Virus record (IMG/VR): IMGVR_UViG_3300033149_005223
Span: 1-40,423 of that record
Strand: one strand, 5' to 3'
From: a virus
Length of the DNA stretch: 40,423 nt
Positions 22,914-30,945 of this stretch are shown here, in pieces (positions within the stretch are counted from its first letter, which is position 1; each line of letters starts with the position of its first letter). Made by a program: the position numbers and the translations under genes. Below the pieces are notes generated by a model. The model saw only the letters and a program-made list of their open reading frames with translations. It was not told the DNA's origin and did not search any database.

Positions 22914-23453
22914 ATGGCAGATATTGAATATAGCCCAGCAACCATTGAACAGCCCGATTGGAATCCACAGGAAAGATTAAGACATCATTCGGGAGCTTTT
23001 GAACCTGTCTGGGTAAGTCCAGTAATAACTGCAACAATCAATTCTTTAACAACTGCCCAAGCGAAACCTATGCATCCCGCTATTGAAGGGAAATATTTTG
23101 ATACAATTTCAGTTTTAATACTAAATAAAACAGAGAGAACTCTAGTATTAAAAGTAAGATTGGGGGAAGATTTAGATAATGATGGGAATATCGCTACCGG
23201 GTCTGATGATTTATATAAAGATTTGGATGTTGTTGACCCTTCTGCCTCTCTCACTGCTTGGTATCCTATTACTTTATTTAAAGCAACTAACAAGGAAGTG
23301 CCCACTGGAGAAAGTTCCCTTATAGTAGGTCCTGGAGCAATGGCACCAGCTTGCCTTCCCCGTTATTTTCAAATTATTGCTACTCCCCTTGGTGGTGATA
23401 TAACAAACGGGAAGGTAGTAAAATTAATTATTTACGGCAAATATTCTCAATAG
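22914..23453 (+). CDS. Beta-rich virion protein with Ca-binding-like loop, 179 aa
   Basis: Begins 1 bp after the previous stop with AGGAGG upstream. Predominantly beta (FDTISVLILNKTERTLVLKV, VKLIIYGKYSQ). The loop DLDNDGNIATGSDDL near residue 86 has the D-x-D-x-D-G pattern of calcium-binding loops such as dockerin or thrombospondin repeats. Possible decoration or tail protein. Family not recognised. Confidence 0.6.
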   Translation: MADIEYSPATIEQPDWNPQERLRHHSGAFEPVWVSPVITATINSLTTAQAKPMHPAIEGKYFDTISVLILNKTERTLVLKVRLGEDLDNDGNIATGSDDLYKDLDVVDPSASLTAWYPITLFKATNKEVPTGESSLIVGPGAMAPACLPRYFQIIATPLGGDITNGKVVKLIIYGKYSQ

Positions 23454-23466
23454 GAGGTGATATTCA

Positions 23467-23685
23467 ATGGCTCGTCGAGAATCTTCTCCTTTTCAAGAAG
23501 CTCTTCGCAGATACCAGCAAACAAAAAAGAAATCTCCCCCGGGGGAAGGAAAAAGATTTAAAGCTTTAGCAAAGGTCTTACAAGCGAAAGGGGTAAAAAA
23601 CCCAAGAGCTTTGGCGGCCTGGATAGGGCGGAGAAAATATGGAAAAGCCAGATTCCAAGAGATGGCTAGAAAGGGGAGAAAATAA
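23467..23685 (+). CDS. Small basic phage protein, 72 aa
   Basis: Very basic (about one third Lys/Arg). The C-terminal half (GVKNPRALAAWIGRRKYGKA) matches a motif I know from short uncharacterised phage proteins near virion genes. It may bind DNA inside the capsid. TAGGAGGTG precedes the ATG. Confidence 0.65.
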   Translation: MARRESSPFQEALRRYQQTKKKSPPGEGKRFKALAKVLQAKGVKNPRALAAWIGRRKYGKARFQEMARKGRK

Positions 23686-23688
23686 AAA

Positions 23689-23913
23689 ATGGATTGGAAT
23701 CTAACTGGATTTATAATAGGCACTTTAACCTTATTTTTTGGGGCTAATGTTTATGTCTGGCGGGCTTTATCTAAAAGGATAGATGAAGTAGATGAAAGGT
23801 ATGATGAATTATATGATATTCTCCAGCAAATATCCAGAGACCAGCAGGTAATTCTTCAAAAGCTAGCTTATCTTAATGGTGGAACAGGAAAACCCTTTCA
23901 GCCGGTAAAATGA
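23689..23913 (+). CDS. Membrane-anchored coiled-coil protein, possible lysis accessory, 74 aa
   Basis: A single membrane span at residues 5-25 (LTGFIIGTLTLFFGANVYVW) is followed by a heptad-patterned helix (30-60). It overlaps the amidase start by 4 bp, so it belongs to the lysis cassette. It may be a holin partner, antiholin or inner-membrane spanin-like protein. The short tail cannot span a whole periplasm. Confidence 0.6.
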   Translation: MDWNLTGFIIGTLTLFFGANVYVWRALSKRIDEVDERYDELYDILQQISRDQQVILQKLAYLNGGTGKPFQPVK

Positions 23914-24458
23914 AAAATTTAGTTATTATAGACCCCGGACACGGCGGAAGCGACCCCGGAGCTCAAGGAAGACTATTTAAAGAAAAAGAATTAAATCTCT
24001 GGATAGCCCTCCGGGTTAAAGATTTACTTGAGGAATTGGGAAGGAATGTTTTATTAACTAGAGAAATAGATATTTATGTGCCTTTATATGAAAGGGTTAT
24101 TTTTGCTAATGAAAAAAGAGCAACAGCTTTTATTTCTATACATCATAATGCTTTTTCTGAACCTTCCTCTTCGGGCTGGGAAATATTTTATTATAAAGGA
24201 AGTGGAGAGGGGAGAAGGCTTGCCCGCTCAATCGCTTCTCAATTTAAGATTAAACTTCCCCTCAATAGGCGAGGAATAAAAAATGATAAAAAGTTTTATG
24301 TTCTTAAAAAAACTATCTGTCCCGCAGTTCTAGTGGAAGTGTGTTTTATAACTAATGCGGAAGATGAAAGGTGGATAGGAGAACCAGCTAATAGGCAAAT
24401 GGTAGCAGAGGCAATAGCGGTTGGGATAGATAAATGGCTAGAAAAAAGAACTTCTTAA
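23910..24458 (+). CDS. N-acetylmuramoyl-L-alanine amidase (endolysin), 182 aa
   Basis: Amidase_3 fold that cuts the bond between MurNAc and L-Ala of peptidoglycan. Zinc ligands are H11 (IDPGHGG), E27 (KEKELNLW) and H78 (ISIHHNA); the catalytic Glu is E143 (VLVEVCFITN). No signal peptide and no cell-wall-binding domain, so it should need a holin to reach the wall. It is flanked by two small membrane-protein genes. It proves a peptidoglycan-bearing, bacterial host. Confidence 0.93.
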   Translation: MKNLVIIDPGHGGSDPGAQGRLFKEKELNLWIALRVKDLLEELGRNVLLTREIDIYVPLYERVIFANEKRATAFISIHHNAFSEPSSSGWEIFYYKGSGEGRRLARSIASQFKIKLPLNRRGIKNDKKFYVLKKTICPAVLVEVCFITNAEDERWIGEPANRQMVAEAIAVGIDKWLEKRTS

Positions 24459-24679
24459 AAAATTTAATATCTGATGATAAAGGAAAATTCAGTAAAAAAG
24501 CTTTCTGGTTTAGTATGCTAATGGGGATAAGCTGTTTGATTCTTGTCTCAAGTGCCATTATCCATCTCGGATTTAACCAGCCAATAGATTTCAAAGGACT
24601 TGCCACTCTTTTAGGGGCGGTTAATTCTATATCGGCAGGGGCTTATGTCTGGGGTAAAAAAATTGAAAAAGGAGGATAA
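24434..24679 (+). CDS. Holin-like membrane protein, 81 aa
   Basis: Two membrane spans, about 24-43 (FWFSMLMGISCLILVSSAII) and 54-73 (FKGLATLLGAVNSISAGAYV), with charged ends. Size, topology and a 25-bp overlap with the amidase fit a class II holin that forms the lesion releasing the endolysin. No family signature beyond topology. Confidence 0.7.
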   Translation: MARKKNFLKNLISDDKGKFSKKAFWFSMLMGISCLILVSSAIIHLGFNQPIDFKGLATLLGAVNSISAGAYVWGKKIEKGG

Positions 24680-24682
24680 ATA

Positions 24683-24844
24683 ATGAATGAATTAGAGAAA
24701 AAACTCAAGGAAGGAATTCCTAAAGCTTTTGCTGGGCTAGGTATCTCCAAACGCTTCAATGAAAAAAAAGATGAGTTAATTTCCATCTTTATAAATCTTT
24801 ATAAAATCCTCGTTTATATAATGGAAGGAAGGGAAGTAGAATAA
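24683..24844 (+). CDS. 53-aa hypothetical protein after the holin
   Basis: Short gene with a strong AAAAGGAGGATAA site, 3 bp after the holin stop. Charged N-terminus, then an amphipathic to hydrophobic helix (ELISIFINLYKILVYIMEG). May be a lysis regulator or membrane-associated peptide. Function unknown. Confidence 0.6.
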   Translation: MNELEKKLKEGIPKAFAGLGISKRFNEKKDELISIFINLYKILVYIMEGREVE

Positions 24845-24896
24845 AGAATATATCCCCCTCGTTTTTTTATTATTAAATTTTATAGGAGGTATGATT

Positions 24897-25178
24897 ATGT
24901 CTGGACGAGATTTACAATTGCTTGTTTTTACCAGCCCTTATTGTGCAGGATGTAAAAAATTGGTTAACGATTTGAACAAATTAAATCTAGAATATAAAGA
25001 ATATGATGTGGAAAATGGGGGTATGCATATTGCTAATTATTATGGTGTAAGAGGCTTACCTACGCTTATTGTTTTAGAAAAAAACGAGGTTAAATTTTAT
25101 TATGTAGGTTATCCCGGGAAGGGAAAAGTAGAAAAAATGTTAAATCCATTTCTAGCAAAAGGAAATATGAATGGGTAA
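24897..25178 (+). CDS. Thioredoxin/glutaredoxin-like protein, 93 aa
   Basis: Thioredoxin fold with the redox pair CAGC in FTSPYCAGCKKLVNDL, followed by YDVENG, the cis-Pro loop GVRGLPTLIV and a final strand FYYVGYPG. Acts as a thiol-disulfide reductant, possibly for ribonucleotide reductase or envelope proteins; no such partner is in the genome. I use the second ATG, 7 nt after GGAGG; the first abuts the ribosome site. It overlaps the next gene by 8 bp. Confidence 0.85.
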   Translation: MSGRDLQLLVFTSPYCAGCKKLVNDLNKLNLEYKEYDVENGGMHIANYYGVRGLPTLIVLEKNEVKFYYVGYPGKGKVEKMLNPFLAKGNMNG

Positions 25179-26046
25179 AGAAAGCGGATTGGATTATTTC
25201 CAGCTTATAGAAGATTTAGAAAAATATATAATAGATAAACCCGTTTCAAAGGAGATTTTAAGATATAAATTTTCGCAGGATTTTTTCCCGATGAGAATTG
25301 CTGTCCTTTCGGATTGGCATTGGGGAAATGAATGTTGTTTTTATGATAAAGCCCGTGCGGTAGTTAATTTAATTAAGAAAAATAACTGGTGGTGGGTAGG
25401 ATTAGGAGATTTATTAGAAAATGCCCTGATTGATTCTCCGGGCGGTCCTTACGACCAGATAGCCAGCCCTAATAAACAATTTATAGAAGTAGTAGAATTA
25501 CTTAAACCAATTGCTAGCAAATGTCTTGGAATAGCCTCTGGTAATCACGAGGATAGAACTAGAAGAAAATCGGGAATAAAATTATCCCTTTTATTGGCTC
25601 ATTATTTGGGTATTCCAGAAAAGTATTGTGGATATAGTTTGTGTATGGTGATAAATAAATCTTTTCCCAAAAGTGGAAATGCTTCTTTCCGAATTATAGG
25701 ACATCACGGAACTGGCGGAGGAAGAACCAAAGGCGGGAAGGCTAATTTGTTTACCCGTTTAGCAGAAATATATCCTACTGCCGATTTATATATAATTGGA
25801 CATACTCATCAGCAGGCTTATTGGGCAGATAGATGTTTTGATTTTGATACTGGAAATGGAATTATGCGGGCAATAGAGAGACAATATTATATGGCGGGAA
25901 GTTTTTTGGAATATTTCAATAGCTATGCAGAAATGGGAATGAAACCTCCAGCTTCTCCTAAATTTTTAGTTTTAGAATTAGATGCTAAAAGGGTTTATTC
26001 TCCCAAGAAAAATATAGTTAAAAGTATTAAGGGGGATTATATTTAA
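25171..26046 (+). CDS. Calcineurin-like metallophosphoesterase, 291 aa
   Basis: All five metal motifs are present: D48-x-H50 (SDWHWG), GD at 79-80 (VGLGDLLEN), N125-H126 (SGNHEDR), H178/H179 (IGHHGTGGG) and GHTH at 210-213. These dinuclear-metal enzymes cleave phosphodiesters or phosphomonoesters; the substrate may be nucleic acid, nucleotides or lipids. Related proteins occur in phages, usually unexplained. Residues 1-40 form a helical extension ahead of the catalytic core. Confidence 0.88.
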   Translation: MGKESGLDYFQLIEDLEKYIIDKPVSKEILRYKFSQDFFPMRIAVLSDWHWGNECCFYDKARAVVNLIKKNNWWWVGLGDLLENALIDSPGGPYDQIASPNKQFIEVVELLKPIASKCLGIASGNHEDRTRRKSGIKLSLLLAHYLGIPEKYCGYSLCMVINKSFPKSGNASFRIIGHHGTGGGRTKGGKANLFTRLAEIYPTADLYIIGHTHQQAYWADRCFDFDTGNGIMRAIERQYYMAGSFLEYFNSYAEMGMKPPASPKFLVLELDAKRVYSPKKNIVKSIKGDYI

Positions 26047-26051
26047 TAATT

Positions 26052-26375
26052 ATGCCTAAAAAACGGGAAAGATATAAATATATATTGGATATAGAGGGTA
26101 TTCCCTTTTATGTTCAAGAAGTAAATAATAAAAAAATTCAACAGGCAACCCAAGAACAGGATACAATAGGATGCACTTTCCCTGAAAAACAAATAATTTG
26201 GGTAGATGAGTCTCTGGGAAACCAGATAAAAAAAAGAACAATCATTCACGAGGCAATACATTGCTGGGCTTTTTTAAATAGTTATGACAAGATATTAAAT
26301 GAAAAAATAATAAATTCTCTGGAAAGATTTATTTATTCCTTTTATGTTCATAATCAGGAATTATGGAAAGATTAA
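26052..26375 (+). CDS. Small HExxH metallopeptidase-like protein, 107 aa
   Basis: Contains the zincin motif H66-E-A-I-H70 in TIIHEAIHCWAFLN, preceded by a small beta domain (YILDIEGIPFYVQEV, KQIIWVDESL). Small single-domain proteins of this shape resemble the catalytic part of ImmA/IrrE peptidases, which cut phage or stress repressors. The third zinc ligand is not certain. No repressor gene is adjacent. Confidence 0.65.
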   Translation: MPKKRERYKYILDIEGIPFYVQEVNNKKIQQATQEQDTIGCTFPEKQIIWVDESLGNQIKKRTIIHEAIHCWAFLNSYDKILNEKIINSLERFIYSFYVHNQELWKD

Positions 26376-26650
26376 AAAAGGGTGCTTGTGAGTGGACAGC
26401 TTTTATTGGAGATAAAAAATACAAAGGCTGGGTAAAAAGAATGTGCTTATGTTTAGAGAAAGTTCCAGTAAATTATCATTCAGATAATTTCCAACCCTCT
26501 CGCCCCCAAAAACATATTTTCCCTAATCGGATAGAAATCCGATGTCGTAAATGTAAAAAATTATGGGGTATTCTCTGGCTGGAAGAAATGGACATAAACC
26601 ATCCCGTTAATTCTTCTTCTGGGATGGAGAAAATGCCAGACAATTCTTAA
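26363..26650 (+). CDS. Zinc-ribbon-like protein, last gene of the late operon, 95 aa
   Basis: Cys pairs CLC (about 28-30) and CRKC (about 60-63, in RIEIRCRKCKKLWGILWL) suggest one zinc ribbon, recalling Com-like phage translational activators of Mu (weak). Overlaps the peptidase gene by 13 bp. Its 3' 90 bp are antisense to the end of the ASCH gene on the minus strand. Confidence 0.6.
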   Translation: MERLKKGACEWTAFIGDKKYKGWVKRMCLCLEKVPVNYHSDNFQPSRPQKHIFPNRIEIRCRKCKKLWGILWLEEMDINHPVNSSSGMEKMPDNS

Positions 26651-26869
26651 ATCTCTTTCTGAATCCAATCCGTCCGTTTTGTAATATTTTTTAATAGCTT
26701 CTTCGCAGGGCATTCTTTTTATGTCTTTTATAATGAATTTTTTCCTATTGATAATAAAATAATCTCCTATTTCTCCATATTTTTCATAGCGAATAGTGGT
26801 AGTTTTTCTGCCTGATAATATCATTTCACGGAAAACTGGCTTAAATGGAATGAAAATCTCTTTAGACAT
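26561..26869 (-). CDS. ASCH-domain protein, 102 aa
   Basis: Resembles the ASCH family (small PUA-like beta barrel that binds RNA or modified bases). Signature parts: F-x-x-x-ILSGRKTTTIRYEKYGEI near the N-terminus, the strand GDYFIINRKKFIIKDIKRMP, and the closing RINGMVYVHFFQ. Some ASCH proteins act as amidohydrolases on modified cytidines. It is the last gene of the minus operon, and its end overlaps the late operon tail to tail by 90 bp. Confidence 0.8.
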   Translation of the reverse strand: MSKEIFIPFKPVFREMILSGRKTTTIRYEKYGEIGDYFIINRKKFIIKDIKRMPCEEAIKKYYKTDGLDSERDLRIVWHFLHPRRRINGMVYVHFFQPENTP

Positions 26870-26886
26870 TCTTTAATCCTCCTTTC

Positions 26887-27936
26887 TTAATAATAACCCA
26901 AATCTTTAAGTTTTTCCTTAATTTTTTCATCTTCTTTTTTATCAGAGGAAATTAAACAATAAGTTTCCCAACTAGCTAGAGGATGTTTGGGGTGGATAGA
27001 GGGTAATAATTTTACCATATCATAAAAAAATAAAGAAATGCCATCTATTTTTAAAGGTTTATATTTACAATTTTCTTTCCAATTATTAGGATTTTCTTTC
27101 CATTTTAACATTGATATAAGCGTTGGGAAAATATCCAAATCTCTAGTTTTATAGACGATAGCCCCCCTTTCCCCGAATTCTTTCCACCACCATACTAAAG
27201 GAATTCTTCGGACATTAGGATTGTAATAATCGCCAGAATGGGTATGGATAGCGTCTCTGGGGGTTTCCCGAAAGCCCTCCCCGTGGTCAGCTGTCAAAAT
27301 AATCATATCTGCCCATTCTATAAAATTCTGCATTTCCGGGGAATTTAAAAGAAAATCATCTAACTCATCCAATCTTTTCCTGTATTCTGCTTGCCATTCT
27401 TCAATTTCATTTGGCGGGGGATTTTCTCTTAATTCCCGCAATCTTTGCTCAAATTTTCTAAACCACTCGTGGGGATGGAGAAAATGAATATAAACAAATC
27501 CCGGAGTTTTTCTCTCTTTCTGGATTATTTTCAATCCTTCTTGAATATTATCTAAATTTAATCCGTCTATTTTCTTATTAACTAATTTCCCCCAGCCAGC
27601 TTCTTTACCGCCAAATCCTGCCCCACCTAGCCAAGCAGTATAATAGCCGAAGTTTTTCTTTAAATAAGTAAAAATATTGGGAACCCCCCAATCTTCCCAA
27701 TGTTCTATGGTAGAATATTCTATCTTCCAGAGCTGGTGATGGATAGGTTCCATACCCGTAAATAAAGACCCCAAACAGGGGAAAGTCCAGCTATTACTAG
27801 AAAAATGATTGTGGAATATATAACTGCCCCCTTCCTTTCTTTCCAGAAGGAAATCTATAAACTTCATACCCGGATGATATGCATAATCTTGTCTTAAGGC
27901 ATCCACGAGAATAAATAAAATATTAGGCAATTTCAT
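26887..27936 (-). CDS. Sulfatase/alkaline-phosphatase-superfamily enzyme with Thr nucleophile, 349 aa
   Basis: Opens with NILFILVDALRQD (metal Asp at 12), has SWTFPCLGSLFTG at 49-61 where T51 aligns with the formylglycine Cys of sulfatases, and TADHGEGF with D217/H218, then HTH at 231-233. Thr at the nucleophile site is typical of phospho-group transferases and phosphatases of the superfamily rather than true sulfatases. No signal peptide or membrane span, so it is cytosolic. Overlaps the triple-GT gene by 4 bp. Likely trims or adds a phosphate group on a glycan or lipid; the substrate is unknown. Confidence 0.8.
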   Translation of the reverse strand: MKLPNILFILVDALRQDYAYHPGMKFIDFLLERKEGGSYIFHNHFSSNSWTFPCLGSLFTGMEPIHHQLWKIEYSTIEHWEDWGVPNIFTYLKKNFGYYTAWLGGAGFGGKEAGWGKLVNKKIDGLNLDNIQEGLKIIQKERKTPGFVYIHFLHPHEWFRKFEQRLRELRENPPPNEIEEWQAEYRKRLDELDDFLLNSPEMQNFIEWADMIILTADHGEGFRETPRDAIHTHSGDYYNPNVRRIPLVWWWKEFGERGAIVYKTRDLDIFPTLISMLKWKENPNNWKENCKYKPLKIDGISLFFYDMVKLLPSIHPKHPLASWETYCLISSDKKEDEKIKEKLKDLGYY

Positions 27937-30284
27937 TGGTCTCCTCCTTTAATGTAATGAAATTGGGGAATGATTTGATTAAGCACTTGGCAAATTTCTT
28001 TAGCTACTTGATGTAAATAATGCTCTGGGGGATAAATCTCCATAATTCTTTCCCACAAGATTTTTCCTTTTCTTAAATAATGATTCCCCAGAGCCTTAAT
28101 CGCCAGCGGATGTCCCCTTCTAGTGGCATATTCTAAAAATCTTTCTGCTTTTTCCCACTTCCCATCATTTAAATATTGCATTCCTTCCCTATACCATAAA
28201 TCAGGATTCTGGGGGTCTTTTTTTCTTTCTCTTTTTAATATCTTTAAATATCTCTCTGCCTTTTCCCTTAATTTGTTTTCATTCTCTAAATATCCATAAT
28301 GGTGAATAACAATATCACTATCTCCTGTTAATAGGTCATCTTTGACAATGAACTGCTCGTGAACCTCACCTTCCCAGAGTCCAGCTTCCCTTCGGTGAAA
28401 TCTAATATTTTCCTGCAAAGCATACCCCCCATCTTTGAAATAATTTATAATTTTTACCCAGTATGCTGATATTTCGGGATTATCTGCTAAAGTTCTTATT
28501 TTAGACCATTCTTCTGGTTTTAATTCCTCATCAAAATCCAGCCAAAATATCCATTCAGTAGTAGCATAACTTAATGCCAGATTGCGGGCTTCTGAAAAAT
28601 CATTAGTAGGATGAGAATGTATTTTCGGAGTATAAATCTTGGCTCTATTTATTGAATCATCATCAGAGCCAGTATCTATAATTACTATTTCCCTGAAGAA
28701 AGCCCAGATATGTTCTAAAACTTTATCAACATTTTTCTCCTCATTTTTCATAATCATACATAATCCAATATCATTCTTTGGCTGGAATTTTCTTAAAGTT
28801 ATGGTAGGGCTGATTAGATGACTATAATCCCCCCGTCCGCCGATTAGTTCAGGTCTTTTATCTTGGTCTATCTCCCTATACCAATTAAATTTTCTTTCCC
28901 TATCTTCCCTGCTTATATATCCATAATGTAAAATTCTGAAACTGGTTAACCTTTGATAACCATTGGGAATTTCGGGGATATTCCCGCAATGTAATCCCTG
29001 TTCTGTTCCCCGTATAATCCATTGGTGAGGTTCTATTTTAAACATTCTCGCTCCTTTTATATTCCCCCAGACATCATCTATTCTGAAATATTCCTCACTA
29101 TCCCAGAAATTATACCAAGTAAATCCATAGGCTTTAATATGGGGATTGGGGGGCTTCATTAACCTTTCTACATCTTCTCTGGTTAATTCTGGTATTTCAT
29201 CTCCATCTATGGAAATCATCCAATCTTTTTCTATATCCGCTATATCAAACCCTAATTTTAAGGCTAAATTCCTTTCCGCTCGCTCATTAAAAGGCTCATT
29301 TGGGTAAATATAAGCAATAGTTTGAATTTTAGAATATTTTACTTTCAATTCCTCCATTTTATTTATCCAAGTCTCTGCTAAAGATAAATGCCTTATATCC
29401 ACTAATAGAACGATTTTATCTGCAAATTCGGACACTTTTTTTAAACTTTTTTCTAAATATTTTTCATCTGCTCTTACTCTATACACTGCAATAAGTTCAG
29501 GTTTCCAGTCTTTTCTTGATTGCCAATATTTGTCAATAAATTTCTGTCTGTTAGCCATCCCTCTCTGAATTTCAGGAATTTTATCCAGAGTAGGTGAACC
29601 TTTATGCCAGATATAAACATTATTGGCAATTATACTTTTCCATCCTTTTGCCTGCGCCCTTAAAACCAAATCGTTATCATCATATCCCGCCGGGAAAAAT
29701 AAATCATCCAAACCGCCAATATCTTGATAAACTTTTCTATTTAATAAAATACAAAATCCTGATAAAAAATGAGTTAAGGTAAAATCGGTCGGAGAATTAA
29801 GCGATTGGGAATATTGATTAACCGCTTCTTGGGTAGGGGGATGATATTGCCAGTTAATTATTTTCTGAGGACCTCCTACATTATTACTTACCGGTCCCAC
29901 TAATCCCACCTGTGAGTGTAATTCCTTTTCGGCTATATCCATTGCCATTATCATTCTGGTAAAACAATCTGGGGATAAAATTACATCATCATTTAGCATA
30001 ACTAAATAATCTCCTTCTGCTTTATCTAATCCCCAGTTAATTGCCCCTGTCCAGCCAATATTGGTTTCAGGGTAATGAATTCTACAAAAAAATCCCTCTT
30101 TATTTAAAAGGTCAAAAAAAGGCTGAATTTTATTTTTGTATTCTTGGTCTTTTCTGGGGTCATCAATAGGCTGGATTATAAACAATAGCTCGTGATATTG
30201 AGGCTCTAAACAAGATATAATACTCTGGGTTAAAAGTATTAAGTTTTCCAGATTATCCCAATTGGGAATAATTATGCTAATCAT
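27933..30284 (-). CDS. Three-domain glycosyltransferase (GT2-like x3) with C-terminal TPR, 783 aa
   Basis: Domain 1 (about 1-260): ISIIIPNWDNLENL, NIGWTGAINWGLDKA, metal motif LNDDV at 97-101, and FFPAGYDDNDLVLRA. Domain 2 (about 262-500): IAVYRVRADEKYLEKSL and ISIDGDE at 357-363. Domain 3 (about 505-665): IGLCMIMKNEEKNVDKV, IDTGSDDDS, and WLDFDEEL at 581-588. Residues 668-745 hold TPR-like helices (LWYREGMQYLNDGKWEKAER). Each domain has an Asp-rich metal motif, so one polypeptide could build several linkages of a glycan. It overlaps its neighbours by 4 bp on both sides. Targets could be host surface glycans, virion proteins or DNA. Confidence 0.85.
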   Translation of the reverse strand: MISIIIPNWDNLENLILLTQSIISCLEPQYHELLFIIQPIDDPRKDQEYKNKIQPFFDLLNKEGFFCRIHYPETNIGWTGAINWGLDKAEGDYLVMLNDDVILSPDCFTRMIMAMDIAEKELHSQVGLVGPVSNNVGGPQKIINWQYHPPTQEAVNQYSQSLNSPTDFTLTHFLSGFCILLNRKVYQDIGGLDDLFFPAGYDDNDLVLRAQAKGWKSIIANNVYIWHKGSPTLDKIPEIQRGMANRQKFIDKYWQSRKDWKPELIAVYRVRADEKYLEKSLKKVSEFADKIVLLVDIRHLSLAETWINKMEELKVKYSKIQTIAYIYPNEPFNERAERNLALKLGFDIADIEKDWMISIDGDEIPELTREDVERLMKPPNPHIKAYGFTWYNFWDSEEYFRIDDVWGNIKGARMFKIEPHQWIIRGTEQGLHCGNIPEIPNGYQRLTSFRILHYGYISREDRERKFNWYREIDQDKRPELIGGRGDYSHLISPTITLRKFQPKNDIGLCMIMKNEEKNVDKVLEHIWAFFREIVIIDTGSDDDSINRAKIYTPKIHSHPTNDFSEARNLALSYATTEWIFWLDFDEELKPEEWSKIRTLADNPEISAYWVKIINYFKDGGYALQENIRFHRREAGLWEGEVHEQFIVKDDLLTGDSDIVIHHYGYLENENKLREKAERYLKILKRERKKDPQNPDLWYREGMQYLNDGKWEKAERFLEYATRRGHPLAIKALGNHYLRKGKILWERIMEIYPPEHYLHQVAKEICQVLNQIIPQFHYIKGGDQ

Positions 30285-30943
30285 TTAAATTCTCCTTCCC
30301 AGTTAATAATTCCTATCCCTCCCCAATATGGATGAGTATAGTCAACAAATTCCTTATATTGATATTTTGCTTTTATTTCTCCCCAGAAATGAGCAACCTG
30401 AATTTCCCGGGAGGGGCGGAAAACAATCTTTTCCCATTCGGCTATATCGGGAATAATAATTTCGTTTCCTAAATATCTTTCCGTTAAGGTTTCTTGGGCC
30501 TTTCCCTTTATTAAATCTATTCCCCAGATAGGTAAAATATCGTGGAAAGCAATTATTCCCCCTGTTTTTACCAGAGGAGAATAATTCTTGAAATCTTGCT
30601 TTACTAATTCATATTTATGGTCTCCGTCTATAAAAAGCAGGTCAAAATATTCCAGATTTTTTTGCTTCATTATTTCTTTTATCCATTCTAATGTTCTTTC
30701 ATCCTGCGAATTGGCAGTAATTTTAATAATATTTTTAACATTTCCCCATTCAGAATTTCCAAGTTCTTTATCTATGGTAATTACCAATCCCCCCAGTGTG
30801 GAGAACATTAGAGCGGTTCCCCCACGCCAAGTGCCTATCTCCAAGACATTTTTTACATTCCGGAATTGAATATACTTAAAAAATTCTTTAAATTCTTTTT
30901 CCTTTTGAATCCAGAGAGATTTGGCTTTTTCCCAAATATCCAT
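30281..30943 (-). CDS. SAM-dependent methyltransferase, CmcI/Methyltransf_24-like, 220 aa
   Basis: Class I motifs: LEIGTWRGG at 34-42 for SAM binding, acidic D58 after strand 2 (VITIDKE), FDLLFIDGDHKY, and GGIIAFHDI. The IDGDH and HDI residues suit a metal-assisted O-methyltransferase as found in sugar and antibiotic pathways. Lying between two glycosyltransferase genes, it most likely methylates a sugar of the same glycan. Confidence 0.85.
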   Translation of the reverse strand: MDIWEKAKSLWIQKEKEFKEFFKYIQFRNVKNVLEIGTWRGGTALMFSTLGGLVITIDKELGNSEWGNVKNIIKITANSQDERTLEWIKEIMKQKNLEYFDLLFIDGDHKYELVKQDFKNYSPLVKTGGIIAFHDILPIWGIDLIKGKAQETLTERYLGNEIIIPDIAEWEKIVFRPSREIQVAHFWGEIKAKYQYKEFVDYTHPYWGGIGIINWEGEFK

Positions 30944-30945
30944 TT

